Positions 54,203 through 63,702 of a stretch of 64,000 bases of DNA are shown one piece after another. The notes beneath the pieces were generated by a model. That model searched no databases. It saw only the letters and a program-made list of their open reading frames with translations, and was not told the origin of the DNA. Source of the stretch: Burkholderia pseudomultivorans (GTDB lineage Bacteria; Pseudomonadota; Gammaproteobacteria; Burkholderiales; Burkholderiaceae); the NCBI RefSeq assembly GCF_902499075.1, contig NZ_CABVPP010000003.1, forward strand, positions 1 to 64,000. Reading direction: 5' to 3'. How positions within the stretch are numbered: position 1 is the stretch's first letter; each line of letters begins with the position of its first letter. Both the position numbers and the translations under genes were made by a program.

Positions 54203-54753
54203 GCGGCCTCCTTCGCGACGCGCGCCTGCAATGCCTGGGCAGCCGCCGCGACGCGCAATTGATAGGCGACGAACGCGACGAGCTGCGACAGCGCGACGAT
54301 CGCGGGCGTCGTGAGGCCGGCTGTTTTCAATGCGTCGAGATCGGACTGGCGCGCAGCGGCGGGAGACGTCGTCAGAAGCCGCGCATGCGCGAGGATTGCG
54401 CCGAGCCGCGCTGGCAGCGCGTCGAACGCATCGGCGTCCGCCTGCGCGATGTCGGCGTCGCTGCCGCCGGCGTCGATCAGACGCGCGCGATAGAGCGACG
54501 CCAGGGCGGGCGCGTTCGAGCGCTGCGCGACATACCGCGCCGCATGCAGGCGCTCGACCGGCGACAGCTCGGGCAGCGCGGGATCGAACAGCGCCGCTTC
54601 GCCGAGCTGCGTATGCAACCGCACCTTGTCGCGTGCGCGGCGCAGTGCGGCCGTGGCATCGCCGGCGCGCAGGCCGGCCACGCGGTCGATCGTATCCGGC
54701 GCATCGGCCGGCGTGAGGGAATCGGTCATCGTTTCGGTATCCGTCATCGTCAA
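54199..54753 (-). CDS. CMD-domain protein (Avi_7170-like)
   Basis: Protein of 184 aa. An Asp/Thr-rich N-terminus (DSLTPADAPDTIDRVAGLRAGDATAALRRARDKVRLHTQLGEAALFDP) precedes LSPVERLHAARYVAQRSNAPALASLYRARL and TAGLTTPAIVALSQLVAFVAYQLRVAAAAQAL. This is the carboxymuconolactone-decarboxylase fold without the CxxC redox pair. It is translationally coupled to the AhpD-like gene and 12 bases after the flavin monooxygenase gene. Probably a structural or regulatory partner of the AhpD-like protein. Confidence 0.75.
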   Translation of the reverse strand: MTMTDTETMTDSLTPADAPDTIDRVAGLRAGDATAALRRARDKVRLHTQLGEAALFDPALPELSPVERLHAARYVAQRSNAPALASLYRARLIDAGGSDADIAQADADAFDALPARLGAILAHARLLTTSPAAARQSDLDALKTAGLTTPAIVALSQLVAFVAYQLRVAAAAQALQARVAKEAA

Positions 54754-54765
54754 TGGAACAGGCGC

Positions 54766-56190
54766 TTACGCATCGGCGTCGCGCCATTCGTCGCCTTGCA
54801 GCTCGGCGTTTGCAAACGCGACCAGCGCGTCGTAGTGGCGGTCGCGGTCCGCGTCGAACAGCCGGCTCGCGATGCCGCGCGCCAGCCGTTCGGCGCCTGC
54901 GCTGATCGCGGGAATGTCGCCGGACAGCTTGCCGTGGCTCAGGCTCGCCGCATGGTTGAAGCAATGGATGCGCGTCACGGCCGGGCACGCGCCGGGTTCG
55001 CGCTCCCGGAACGCGAATGCGGGGCCGAGGTCGGGCGACTCGGCCAGCTCGTCGAGCCAGGTATCGGGCGCGGGGCGATAGCGATCCTTCCAGCGCCGCA
55101 CGTGCGCACCGAACGCCGCGAATTCCGCGCGCGTCGTCCAGTCCGAATGGAAACCCGTCGCGAAGATCAGGAAGTCGACGACGTAGCGGCCGCGCGGCGT
55201 CGTGACTTCGAGCCCGTCCGCGTGCTCGGCAAGCGTCTCGATCGGGCTGCCCGCATGAAAGACAGCCTGCGCGTGGCGCGACACGCGCAGCACGCTGTCG
55301 CGCGGCGGCGGCGTCTGCGATGTCAGCGCGTAGTGCATGAAGCGCCACTTGCTGGCATCGTCGAGGTCGGCGTAGCCGTGCACGAGGCCCGGGCTGCCAA
55401 TGCCGGTCAGCTTGTTGATGCGCGGAATGTCCGTGCGGCGGAAGAACAGGTCGACGCGTGCGGCGCCCGCTTCGAGCGCGGTGCCCGCGTTGTCGAATGC
55501 GGACGCGCCGGCGCCGACGACGCCTACGCGCTTGCCGGCCAGCGCCGCGAAGTCGATCGGCTCCGACGAGTGTGCCCAGCGCGTGCGCGGCGCGCGTCGC
55601 GCGACGGGCGGCACGTACGGGCCGCCGAGCCCGTCGCGGCCGGTGGCGAGCACGACGTGGCGCGCGAGCAGCGTCTGCGCGTGGCCGTGCGTGTCGAGAT
55701 CGAGCGCGAGCAGGCCGTCGTCGCGCGGGCGCAGCGCGACGAGCGTCGTGTCGTTGCGTACGTTCAGGTCGAGCACGCGCCGATACCAGCGCAGATAGTC
55801 CATCCATTGCGTGCGCGGAATCTTGTAGAGCGCGTCCCATGCGTCGCGACCGTATTGCGCTTCGAACCAGGCGCGGAACGTCAGCGCGGGCAGCCCGAGC
55901 GCGGGGCCCGCAAGCTGCTTCGGCGAGCGCAGCGTGTCCATCCGCGCGAACGTGACCCACGGGCCTTCGTAGCCGGCCGGCGCGCGGTCGATCACGCACT
56001 GGTTGTCGATGCCGAGCAGCCGCAGTTCGGCGCTGGCCGCGAGCCCCGCCATTCCGCCGCCGACGATCGCAACGTCGAGTACGCGCTCGCCGTCGACATC
56101 GCGCGGCGGCACCCACGACGGTGCGGGCAGGTCGAGCCAGCGCAGGTCCTCGGCGAGCCGCGATTCGAGTGCGTCGAGTGAGGTCGTCAT
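54766..56190 (-). CDS. FAD/NADPH-dependent monooxygenase (FMO/BVMO-like)
   Basis: Protein of 474 aa from ATG at 56188-56190. LDVAIVGGGMAGLAASAELRLLGI is the FAD Rossmann motif (about residues 38-60). GKRVGVVGAGASAFDNAGTALEAGAARVDLFFRR is the NADPH Rossmann motif (about 220-255). FLIFATGFHSDWTTRAEFAAF matches the ATG(Y/F)xxD block, and CFNHAASLSHGKLSGDIPAISAGAERLARGIASRLF ends the protein. It belongs to the class B flavin monooxygenase-like group (Baeyer-Villiger/N-hydroxylating), though the FxGxxxHxxxW fingerprint is not evident. Lies between a LysR regulator and two CMD/AhpD-like genes. Confidence 0.83.
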   Translation of the reverse strand: MTTSLDALESRLAEDLRWLDLPAPSWVPPRDVDGERVLDVAIVGGGMAGLAASAELRLLGIDNQCVIDRAPAGYEGPWVTFARMDTLRSPKQLAGPALGLPALTFRAWFEAQYGRDAWDALYKIPRTQWMDYLRWYRRVLDLNVRNDTTLVALRPRDDGLLALDLDTHGHAQTLLARHVVLATGRDGLGGPYVPPVARRAPRTRWAHSSEPIDFAALAGKRVGVVGAGASAFDNAGTALEAGAARVDLFFRRTDIPRINKLTGIGSPGLVHGYADLDDASKWRFMHYALTSQTPPPRDSVLRVSRHAQAVFHAGSPIETLAEHADGLEVTTPRGRYVVDFLIFATGFHSDWTTRAEFAAFGAHVRRWKDRYRPAPDTWLDELAESPDLGPAFAFREREPGACPAVTRIHCFNHAASLSHGKLSGDIPAISAGAERLARGIASRLFDADRDRHYDALVAFANAELQGDEWRDADA

Positions 56191-56239
56191 GCGAATTGTT
56201 CGTCCTTCGTTTCGTTGTTCGAAAAGGTGCGGAAAGCCG

Positions 56240-57226
56240 TCATGCGGAAACCTCCTGGCGCGGCCGGCGCGCCCGCGTGCGCGGGCGGTCGCCGCGCAGC
56301 AGCGCGTCGTGTGCGGACGCATCGTGAAAGATCGCATCGTCGAACAGCGCGCGCGTCGTGCGATGCAACGCGTCGAGCAGCGCATCGACGGCCGCCGTGC
56401 GCATCTTGCCGGCCGGCGTCGCGACGCCGAACGCGAATGGAATGTCGACGTCGAGCGGCCGCGCGACGACGCCGTCCACCGGCAGCGCGACGCCCGTCGC
56501 CGGATCGACGATGCCGATCCCGACGCCGGCGCGCGCGGCCATCACCGCGTTGAGCGATGCATTGGTCTCGATGAATACGCGCGGCTCGACGCGCGCGGCG
56601 GCGAATGCCGCGTCGATCCGCTGGCGCAATCGATGGCGGTTCGCGACGGTCACGATGCGGCGTCGCGCGAGATCGCGCAGCGCGATGCGCGGCTGCGCCG
56701 CGAGCGGATCGCCGGCGGCCAGCACCGCGACGCAGGGCGTCTGCGCAATCCAGTGCACGTCGAGCCCGCCGTGCGCCATCGGCAGCGTGACGACGCCGAC
56801 GTCCGCCGTGCCGGCCAGCACTTCGTGCACGACGTGTTCGGCCGATTCGCTGCGCAGCTGGTAGTGCGGTGCGTGCGTGTCGTCGTGCAGCGCGGCGAGC
56901 GCGGCCGGCACGATCGTGGCCGCGAGCGCGGGCGTCGCGGCGATGCGCACGGGTTGAGCGGTTTCGCTGCCGATCGCACGGGCGCGTGCGTCGATCGCGC
57001 GCAGACCGATCAGCGAGCGCTCGACTTCCTCGTAAAGCAGGAACGCACGCCGCGTCGGCGTGACGCGCGGGCCGTGACGGTCGAACAGCGCATAGCCGAG
57101 ATCGGCCTCGAGCTCCTGGATCTGCCGCGTGACGGCGGGCTGCGAACGGCCGAGCAGTTCGCCCGCGCCGGTCACGCTGCCGGCCGACATAACGGCGGAA
57201 AAGGCCTCGAGTTGATGCAGCTCCAT
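56240..57226 (-). CDS. LysR-type transcriptional regulator
   Basis: Protein of 328 aa from the family-typical MELHQLEAFSAVMSAGSVTGAGELLGRSQPAVTRQIQELE (ATG at 57224-57226; an upstream ATG adds 50 unrelated residues). The LysR effector domain follows (RIAATPALAATIVPAALAALHDDT). It precedes the monooxygenase operon on the same strand by 49 bases and faces the ABC-transporter operon. It may regulate one or both. The extreme C-terminus is basic (LLRGDRPRTRARRPRQEVSA). Confidence 0.88.
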   Translation of the reverse strand: MELHQLEAFSAVMSAGSVTGAGELLGRSQPAVTRQIQELEADLGYALFDRHGPRVTPTRRAFLLYEEVERSLIGLRAIDARARAIGSETAQPVRIAATPALAATIVPAALAALHDDTHAPHYQLRSESAEHVVHEVLAGTADVGVVTLPMAHGGLDVHWIAQTPCVAVLAAGDPLAAQPRIALRDLARRRIVTVANRHRLRQRIDAAFAAARVEPRVFIETNASLNAVMAARAGVGIGIVDPATGVALPVDGVVARPLDVDIPFAFGVATPAGKMRTAAVDALLDALHRTTRALFDDAIFHDASAHDALLRGDRPRTRARRPRQEVSA

Positions 57227-57581
57227 GACGCGTTCCGATGATGCGATTTGCGCATTGTAGGAGCGCGAGCATGCGCAATTCTTATAATGATTTTTGCTAT
57301 CGACAGCGCGAAAACTGCGAAGGACGCGCGCGTCGTCATTGCCGGCTATGCGCGCATGCGCATCTCGCACGTGCACCGCAGGACCGGAAACGGCAATCGA
57401 ATCAACACGATGGGCGCGCCTCGTCGCGGCCGCGCGATGCCGGATGCGAAAGTGGCCGTCGACGCGCGCGATGCGCTACGCGCGCGCCGCGATATCGATA
57501 TGCGCAAAACTTCGTTGGATCGTCCGGACCCCGATGGTTTCATGCCCTCACTCTTTTCGACTGACTGACGTTGGGGGATGC
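57227..57581. promoter_or_regulatory. Divergent region between LysR gene and Liv-type ABC operon
   Basis: 355 bases with no convincing gene; overlapping short open frames have poor coding quality. The first 75 bases next to the LysR start are A/T-richer (CATTGTAGGAGC, CAATTCTTATAATG) and are the likeliest site for a LysR-regulated promoter; TTATAATG at about 57281-57290 is a good -10 for the plus-strand operon. The rest is GC-rich leader. Confidence 0.5.
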
Positions 57582-58775
57582 ATGAACGTTTCGGGGAACG
57601 ACGCGCGCGGCGCATGGCGGCGCGTGCTGGGCACGGTGGCGGCGCTCGCGGCCGCATGGGGCTTGTCGACGGGCGCCGCGCTCGCCGCGGGCGTATCGGG
57701 CGAGCCGGTCGTCGTCGGCGTGAGCGGGCCGCTCACGGGACAGGACGCGCAATACGGCGAGCAGTGGAAGCGCGGCTTCGACCTCGCACTCGATGAAATC
57801 AACGGCAGCGGCGGCATACACGGCCGGCCGCTCGCGATCGACTTCCAGGACAGCCGCAGCGATCCGCGCCAGGCGGTGGCGATCGCGCAGAAGTTCGTCG
57901 CCGATCCGCGCGTGGTGATCGAGCTCGGCGACTTTTCGAGCGCGACGTCGATGGCCGCGTCGCCGATCTATCAGCGCGGACAGTTGATCCAGTTCGGCTT
58001 CACGAACTCGCACCCGGACTTCACGAAGGGCGGCGACTATCTGTGGAGCACGGCGCTGAGCCAGGCCGAGGAACAGCCGCTGCTCGCGCGCTACGCGGTG
58101 AAGGAACTCGGCTTCAAACGGATCGCGGTGCTGTACCTGAACACCGACTGGGGCCGCACCAGCAAGGACATCTTCGCGAAGGCGGCGGCGGCGCTCGGCG
58201 CGCAGGTCGTCGCGGCCGAAGGCTATCAACCGGCCGAAAAGGATTTCCGCTCGACGCTCGTGCGGATCGGCGAGTCGAAGCCCGACTCGATCGTGCTGAT
58301 CTCGTATTACGCGGACGGCGCGCAGATCGTGCGGCAGGCGCGCACGTCGGGCATCGCGCTGCCGATCGCGGCGGTCGGTTCCGTGTATTCGCCGAAGTTC
58401 CTCGAACTGGGCGGCACGGCCGTCGAAGGCGTCTACACCGAATCGAACTTCTTCCCGGCCGAACCGCGCCCCGAGGTGCAGGCGTTCGTGCAGCGCTATC
58501 GCGCGAAATTCCACGCCGATCCCGACTCGTTCGTCGCGCGCGCATACGACGCGCTGATCCTGTCGGCCGAGGTGCTGCGTCGCTACGGCACGACCCGCCA
58601 GGCGGCGCACGACGGCTTCGCGAAGATCAGCGACGTGCCGAGCGTGATCTTCGGCAAGGTGCGTTTCGATCCGCAGACGCGCCGCGTCGCGGGCGCGCGC
58701 ACCGTGTATCTCGTCGTGAAGCAGGGCCGCTGGGCGTTGTGGGACGGCGCCAGGCCGCAGCTCGCGGCGCGCTGA
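57582..58775 (+). CDS. Branched-chain-type ABC transporter substrate-binding protein
   Basis: Protein of 397 aa. Signal peptide with hydrophobic core [23 protein letters not shown] (cut near residue 37). The LivJ-like fold follows: [65 protein letters not shown], then [19 protein letters not shown] and [17 protein letters not shown] at 57582 follows GGGGG closely. It supplies the fused permease and two ATPases just downstream. The ligand may be a branched-chain amino acid, amide or aromatic acid; the neighbouring monooxygenase operon hints at an aromatic or amide compound. Confidence 0.9.
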   Translation: MNVSGNDARGAWRRVLGTVAALAAAWGLSTGAALAAGVSGEPVVVGVSGPLTGQDAQYGEQWKRGFDLALDEINGSGGIHGRPLAIDFQDSRSDPRQAVAIAQKFVADPRVVIELGDFSSATSMAASPIYQRGQLIQFGFTNSHPDFTKGGDYLWSTALSQAEEQPLLARYAVKELGFKRIAVLYLNTDWGRTSKDIFAKAAAALGAQVVAAEGYQPAEKDFRSTLVRIGESKPDSIVLISYYADGAQIVRQARTSGIALPIAAVGSVYSPKFLELGGTAVEGVYTESNFFPAEPRPEVQAFVQRYRAKFHADPDSFVARAYDALILSAEVLRRYGTTRQAAHDGFAKISDVPSVIFGKVRFDPQTRRVAGARTVYLVVKQGRWALWDGARPQLAAR

Positions 58776-58798
58776 AGAACCGTACCGGACGAATCGCG

Positions 58799-60610
58799 AT
58801 GGCATCCTGGCTCGACTACACGCTCAACGGCCTCATCGTCGGCAATATCTACGCGCTGCTCGCCGTCGGGCTCGCGCTGATCTTCGGCGTGTCGCATCTG
58901 ATCAACTTCGCGCACGGCTCGGTCTATATGGTCGGCGCGTTCATCGGCTGGCTGTGCCTGACGCGCTTCGGGTTGCCGCTGCCGGTCGCGCTCGCGGCGG
59001 TGGTCGTCGGCTGCGGTGCGCTTGGCGTCGCGATCGAACGGATCGGGCTGCGGCCGTTGCGTCATGCGGCGCGCATCGCACCGCTGCTCGCGACGATCGG
59101 CATCAGCTTCATCCTCGACCAGCTCGCGCAGCTCGCGTTCGGCGCGGACCCGCGCGCGGTGCCGACGCCGCTGCCCGACTGGCATCTGCGGCTCGGCGGC
59201 GCCACGCTCGGGTCGCTCGATCTGCTGATCGCCGGCATTGGCATCGCGGCGGCCGCGCTGCTGTACGGCTTCCTGCGCTTCACGCGGCTCGGCTGGGCCG
59301 TGCGCGCGACGGCGCAGGATCGCGACGCGGCGCTGCAGATGGGCGTCGACGTCGACCGCGTGAACCAGACGGTGTTCGCGATCGCATGCGCGCTCGGCGG
59401 CGTGAGCGGGCTGCTGGTCGGCATGTACTACAACAGCATCGATCCGGCGATGGGCTTCCAGGCGACGCTGAAAGGCGTCGTCGCGCTGCTGATCGGCGGG
59501 CTCGGCAACGTGCCGGGCGCGATCGCGGGGAGCCTGCTGCTCGGGCTCGTCGAAAGCTACGGCGTCGCGCTGTTCGGCACGAGCTATCGCGACCTGTTCG
59601 CGTTCGGGCTGCTGATCGTGTTCCTGGTCTGGCGGCCGAACGGCTTGTTCAGCGCGAACCGCGCGCTGCCGCCCGAGCCGATGACGGGCACCTTCCTCGC
59701 GGCCGCGAAAGCGCTGCGCGTGCCGCGCCCGGCGATCGTCGCGCTGGTCGTGTTCGCGGCCGTGCTGCCCTGGCTCGGCGCATCGCCATACGTGCTGCAG
59801 ACGCTGACCAACGCGTGGCTGTACGGCCTGCTCGCACTGAGCCTCACGCTCGTCGCCGGCACGGTCGGGCAGATCTCGCTCGGCCATGCGGCGCTGCTCG
59901 TGATCGGCGCGTATGCATCGGCGCTGCTGTCGTCGGATCTCGGCTGGTCGCCGGCCGTGACGATCCCGTGCGCGGGCGCGATCACGGCCGTGCTCGGCAC
60001 GCTGCTCGTCTATCCGGCGTTCCGGCTGCGCGGCCACTACGTGTCGATCGCGACGCTCGGCATCGGCGAAGTGGTGAGCCTCGTGATCCTGAACTGGGAC
60101 GGCCTCACGCGCGGCCCGCTCGGCATCACCGGCATCGCGCCGCTGCCGTGGGCGTCGACCGCGCAGGCGGCGTACTGGTTCACGTTCGCGGTGCTCGTCG
60201 CGTTCGCGCTCGTGCAGGTGCGGCTGCTGCGTTCGCATCTGGGCCGCACGCTGCGCGCGGTGCGCGAGGACGACGTCGCCGCGCGCGCGCACGGGATCGC
60301 ACCGAATCGCTACAAGGCGATCGCGTTCGCGGTCGGCGGTGTCGCGGCGGGCGTGAGCGGCGGCATTGCCGCGCACCTGTACAGCTACATCAATCACCAG
60401 ACCTTCGATTCGCAGGTGTCGATCCTCGCGCTGACGATGGTGATCCTCGGCGGGCTCGGCAACGTGCTCGGCGGCATTGCGGGCGCGCTCGCGCTGATCG
60501 GCCTGCCCGAACTGTTCCGCTGGGCGGCCGACTACCGGATGCTGATCTACGGTCTCGTGCTGCTGCTGCTCGTCCGGTTCCGGCCGCAGGGCCTGCTCGG
60601 CACGGTGTAA
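58799..60610 (+). CDS. Fused LivH-LivM ABC transporter permease
   Basis: Protein of 603 aa containing both permease subunits of a branched-chain-type importer in one chain. Residues 1-290 are LivH-like ([93 protein letters not shown]). A linker near 300-315 precedes a LivM-like part ([100 protein letters not shown]). It contains many hydrophobic helices. The genes are normally separate; fusion occurs in some relatives. It lies 23 bases after the binding-protein gene. Confidence 0.9.
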   Translation: MASWLDYTLNGLIVGNIYALLAVGLALIFGVSHLINFAHGSVYMVGAFIGWLCLTRFGLPLPVALAAVVVGCGALGVAIERIGLRPLRHAARIAPLLATIGISFILDQLAQLAFGADPRAVPTPLPDWHLRLGGATLGSLDLLIAGIGIAAAALLYGFLRFTRLGWAVRATAQDRDAALQMGVDVDRVNQTVFAIACALGGVSGLLVGMYYNSIDPAMGFQATLKGVVALLIGGLGNVPGAIAGSLLLGLVESYGVALFGTSYRDLFAFGLLIVFLVWRPNGLFSANRALPPEPMTGTFLAAAKALRVPRPAIVALVVFAAVLPWLGASPYVLQTLTNAWLYGLLALSLTLVAGTVGQISLGHAALLVIGAYASALLSSDLGWSPAVTIPCAGAITAVLGTLLVYPAFRLRGHYVSIATLGIGEVVSLVILNWDGLTRGPLGITGIAPLPWASTAQAAYWFTFAVLVAFALVQVRLLRSHLGRTLRAVREDDVAARAHGIAPNRYKAIAFAVGGVAAGVSGGIAAHLYSYINHQTFDSQVSILALTMVILGGLGNVLGGIAGALALIGLPELFRWAADYRMLIYGLVLLLLVRFRPQGLLGTV

Positions 60611-60621
60611 GGAGGAATGCG

Positions 60622-61482
60622 ATGACCACCACCCGCCGCACCTTGCTCGACGTGCAGGGGCTAACGCGTCGCTTCGACGGCGTGACCGCGCTCGACGGCG
60701 CGAGCCTGACGCTTGCCGAAGGCGAACTGCTGAGCGTGATCGGGCCGAACGGCGCGGGCAAGTCGACGCTGTTCAACCTGATCGCGGGCGCGGACCGGCC
60801 CGATGCCGGGCGCGTGACGTTCGACGGCCGCGACATCACGGGCGCGGCGCCCGAGCGGCTCGCCGCGCTCGGACTGGCGCGCACGTTCCAGCACGGCCGC
60901 GTGTTCGGCAACCTGAGCGTGCTCGACAACGTGCTGATCGGCGCGCATGCGCGGCTGCGCGCGGCGCGGCCGGGCTGGCCCGTATTGGGCGCGGCGGCCG
61001 AAGTGCTGCGCGCGCTGCTGCGTCCCGCGTCGGTGCGGCGCGAGGAAGCGGCGCTGCGCGACGAGGCGCGCGAGATCGTCGCCGGGTTCGGCGAGCGGCT
61101 CACGCCGCGCATCGATCATCCGGCGCACAGCCTGTCGTACGCGAACCGGCGGCGCGTCGAGATCGGCCGCGCGCTCGCGCTGCATCCGCGCCTGCTGCTG
61201 CTCGACGAGCCGACGGCCGGGATGAACGAGACCGAGACCGCGGAGATGCTGGAGCTGATCCGCTCGCTGAAGGCGCGCGGCCTGACGATCCTGCTGATCG
61301 AGCACAAGCTCGAACTCGTGATGCGCGTGTCCGACCGCGTGATGGTGCTCGACAACGGCGTGAAGATCGCCGAAGGCGCGCCGCGCGACGTGCGTCACGA
61401 TCCGCGCGTGATCGAAGCCTATCTCGGCCGCCGCCACGCGGGCGGCGCACCGGCCGATCGCGCGGCGCAGGCGGCCGCATGA
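60622..61482 (+). CDS. Branched-chain-type ABC transporter ATPase (LivG-like)
   Basis: Protein of 286 aa with GGAGGA 5 bases before ATG. Walker A GPNGAGKST and Walker B LLLLDEPTAGMN are standard. The signature reads LSYANRRRVEIGRAL instead of the usual LSYGQQRRLEIARAL, still family-like but lacking the Gln. LivG-type AIFQ/TFQ region is seen in LGLARTFQHGRVFGNLSVLDNVLIG. The C-terminal PRDVRHDPRVIEAYLG box is standard. It ends with ATGA overlapping the LivF gene. Confidence 0.9.
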   Translation: MTTTRRTLLDVQGLTRRFDGVTALDGASLTLAEGELLSVIGPNGAGKSTLFNLIAGADRPDAGRVTFDGRDITGAAPERLAALGLARTFQHGRVFGNLSVLDNVLIGAHARLRAARPGWPVLGAAAEVLRALLRPASVRREEAALRDEAREIVAGFGERLTPRIDHPAHSLSYANRRRVEIGRALALHPRLLLLDEPTAGMNETETAEMLELIRSLKARGLTILLIEHKLELVMRVSDRVMVLDNGVKIAEGAPRDVRHDPRVIEAYLGRRHAGGAPADRAAQAAA

Positions 61483-62243
61483 GCACGCTTTATTCGGAAT
61501 CCGATACGACCATGACCGATGCGTTGCTGAAGCTGGAACACCTCGACACGTTCTACGGACCGGTGCAGGTGCATTTCGACGTGAACTTCGAAGTCGGCCG
61601 CGGGCAGATCGTCAGCCTGCTCGGCGGCAACGCGAGCGGCAAGTCGACGACGATGAAGCTGATCCTCGGGCTGATGCGGCCGCGCCGCGGCGTGGTGCGC
61701 TTCGACGGCGACGACGTGACGGGCCTCGCGACGCCGCAGCGCGTGCGGCGCGGCATCGCGGCCGTGCCGGAGGCGCGGCGGCTGTTCGGCGACATGAGCG
61801 TGCGCGAGAACCTGCTGATGGGCGCATACACGCGCGGCGACCGCGCGGCGGTCGCCGACGACTACGAACGCGTGCTCGATCTGTTTCCGCGCGTGCGAGA
61901 GCGGCTCGCGCAGCGCGCCGGCACGCTGTCGGGCGGCGAGCAGCAGATGCTCGCGATGGCGCGCGCGCTGATGGCGCGGCCGAAGCTGATCTGCATGGAC
62001 GAGCCGACGATGGGGCTGTCGCCGCTCTACGTCGACAAGGTGCTCGAGCTGATCGACGCGATCAACCGGCAGGGCGTGACGGTGTTCATGGTCGAGCAGA
62101 ACGCGAGCCTCGCGCTGGAGATCGCGCATTACGGATACGTGCTGCAGACCGGGCGCGTCGTGCTCGAAGGCGCGGCGAAGACGCTGCTCGGCGACGAGCG
62201 CGTGCGCGATGCGTATCTGGGCGGGGAAGCGGTGGCTGCGTGA
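61479..62243 (+). CDS. Branched-chain-type ABC transporter ATPase (LivF-like)
   Basis: Protein of 254 aa. The first ATG (61479) overlaps the upstream stop; an internal ATG (61512, MTDALLKLEHLDTFYG) is closer to the usual LivF start, so the start is uncertain. Walker A GGNASGKST replaces the usual PNGAGKTT residues; signature LSGGEQQMLAMARAL and Walker B LICMDEPTMGLSP are canonical. It completes the SBP-LivHM-LivG-LivF import system. Confidence 0.9.
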   Translation: MSTLYSESDTTMTDALLKLEHLDTFYGPVQVHFDVNFEVGRGQIVSLLGGNASGKSTTMKLILGLMRPRRGVVRFDGDDVTGLATPQRVRRGIAAVPEARRLFGDMSVRENLLMGAYTRGDRAAVADDYERVLDLFPRVRERLAQRAGTLSGGEQQMLAMARALMARPKLICMDEPTMGLSPLYVDKVLELIDAINRQGVTVFMVEQNASLALEIAHYGYVLQTGRVVLEGAAKTLLGDERVRDAYLGGEAVAA

Positions 62244-62301
62244 GTGCGGCGACAGCGTGCAACGCGCGACGATCGAGCGTCGTCGATTCGTGGGCAGACG
62301 C

Positions 62302-63702
62302 TTAGCCGGCCGCCGCCGCTCGCGGAAACGTCAGCACGACCGCAAACCCGCCCGCATCCGGAAACGCGAACTCGATGCGCCCGCCGTGCGCCTTCATCAC
62401 TTCCTGCACGATCGCGAGCCCGAGGCCCGAGCCGGTGCGGCGCTCGGTGCCGTCCGGCGCGATCCGCACGAACGGCTGCAACGCCGCGTCCCAATGCTCG
62501 CGCGGAATGCCTCGTCCGTTGTCGGCGACGGTCAGCGTCACCGTGCCTTCTCCGCTCGCGACCGACACGACGATATCGTCCGCATGACCGTGCAGCAGCG
62601 CGTTGTGCAGCACGTTCGACAGCGCTTCCTGCAGGCTGATCGCGTCGCCGTCGATCCACGCGTGCGGCGCGTCGCTCGCGAACGCGACGGCGACGTCGCG
62701 CTCGCCCGCGAGCGGGATCGTGCGGCCGAGCACTTCCTTCGCGAGCGCGGCGAGATCGACCGGCTGCAGCGGCACGACCTCGGTGCGGTGGATCACCATC
62801 GCGTGATTGAGCAACTGACCGGTGAGCCGGCCGACGTCCGCACTGGTCGCGCGCAGCGCATCGAGCCGCGCCGCGTGGCGCGCGGGATCGGCCTCGCCGT
62901 CGAGCAGTTCGATCTGCGCGTCGAGCCGCGCGAGCGGCGTGCGCATCTGGTGCGCGGCGTCGGCGATGAAGCGCTGCATCGCGTTGATCCGTTCCGCGAG
63001 GCGGTGCATCAGCCCGTTGATCGCACCGATGATCGCGTCGATCTCGCTCGGCGTATCGACCGCGACGGGCCGCAGGTCGGCCGGGTCGCGCGCCGCGATG
63101 ATCGTGCCGATCTGCGCGAGCGGGCGCAGCCCGCGCCGGATCGCGAGGCCGCTCGCGCCGATCGCGAGCACGCTCATCAGCAGGATCAGCGTCCAGACCT
63201 TGAAGCTCATGTCGTTCGTCAGTTGTTGCCGCGCATGCGTGGTTTGCGCGACGGTGACGAGCGCCCAGCCGGGCACGCGCTCCTCGGGCATGTAGCGCGC
63301 GATGCTCGCGGTGCGGACCGCATGCCCCTGGTAGCGCGCGTTCGCGAACGCGGGGCCCTGCTTCGCGGCGGCGAGCGTCGCGGGGCTCGCGAGGTCGTTG
63401 TAGCCGGCCACGACGATGCCGCGCGAATCGACGACCTTGTAGTAGACGAGGTCGTAGCGCGACAGCGTCGACAGCGCGGCTACCGGCGGGTTCAGCGCGA
63501 GCACGCCGCCCTGCACGTAGAGGTTCTCGGCGACCTGGATCGCGGCGCCGGCGAGCAGCTGGTCGTATGCGCGTTCGGCCGCGACGCCCGCGTAGTAGCG
63601 TGCGATGCCGGCCAGCGCGAACGCGCCGGTCGCGACGACGAACGCGACGAACAGCAGCGTGCGTCCGAACAGCGTCTTCGGGAACCAGTCAAAGCGCCGC
63701 AA
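62302..63702 (-). CDS. Two-component sensor histidine kinase (TctE-like)
   Basis: Protein of 466 aa. The start is probably TTG at 63700-63702, overlapping the upstream response-regulator gene by 14 bases. TM1 about residues 12-35, a periplasmic sensor (about 36-160), TM2 about 165-185, then HAMP. The kinase core has ADAAHQMRTPLARLDAQIE (H-box His), SLQEALSNVLHNALLHG (N-box), VADNGRGIP (G1) and GSGLGLAIVQEVMKAHGG (G2). It resembles TctE and related 2CSK-type sensors for tricarboxylates. The paired regulator is encoded immediately upstream. Confidence 0.88.
   Translation of the reverse strand: MRRFDWFPKTLFGRTLLFVAFVVATGAFALAGIARYYAGVAAERAYDQLLAGAAIQVAENLYVQGGVLALNPPVAALSTLSRYDLVYYKVVDSRGIVVAGYNDLASPATLAAAKQGPAFANARYQGHAVRTASIARYMPEERVPGWALVTVAQTTHARQQLTNDMSFKVWTLILLMSVLAIGASGLAIRRGLRPLAQIGTIIAARDPADLRPVAVDTPSEIDAIIGAINGLMHRLAERINAMQRFIADAAHQMRTPLARLDAQIELLDGEADPARHAARLDALRATSADVGRLTGQLLNHAMVIHRTEVVPLQPVDLAALAKEVLGRTIPLAGERDVAVAFASDAPHAWIDGDAISLQEALSNVLHNALLHGHADDIVVSVASGEGTVTLTVADNGRGIPREHWDAALQPFVRIAPDGTERRTGSGLGLAIVQEVMKAHGGRIEFAFPDAGGFAVVLTFPRAAAAG

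Noticed and set aside
57248-57568. 106-aa open frame in the divergent LysR/ABC region
   Set aside because: Basic, no domain, no ribosome-binding site, and overlaps likely promoter sequence.
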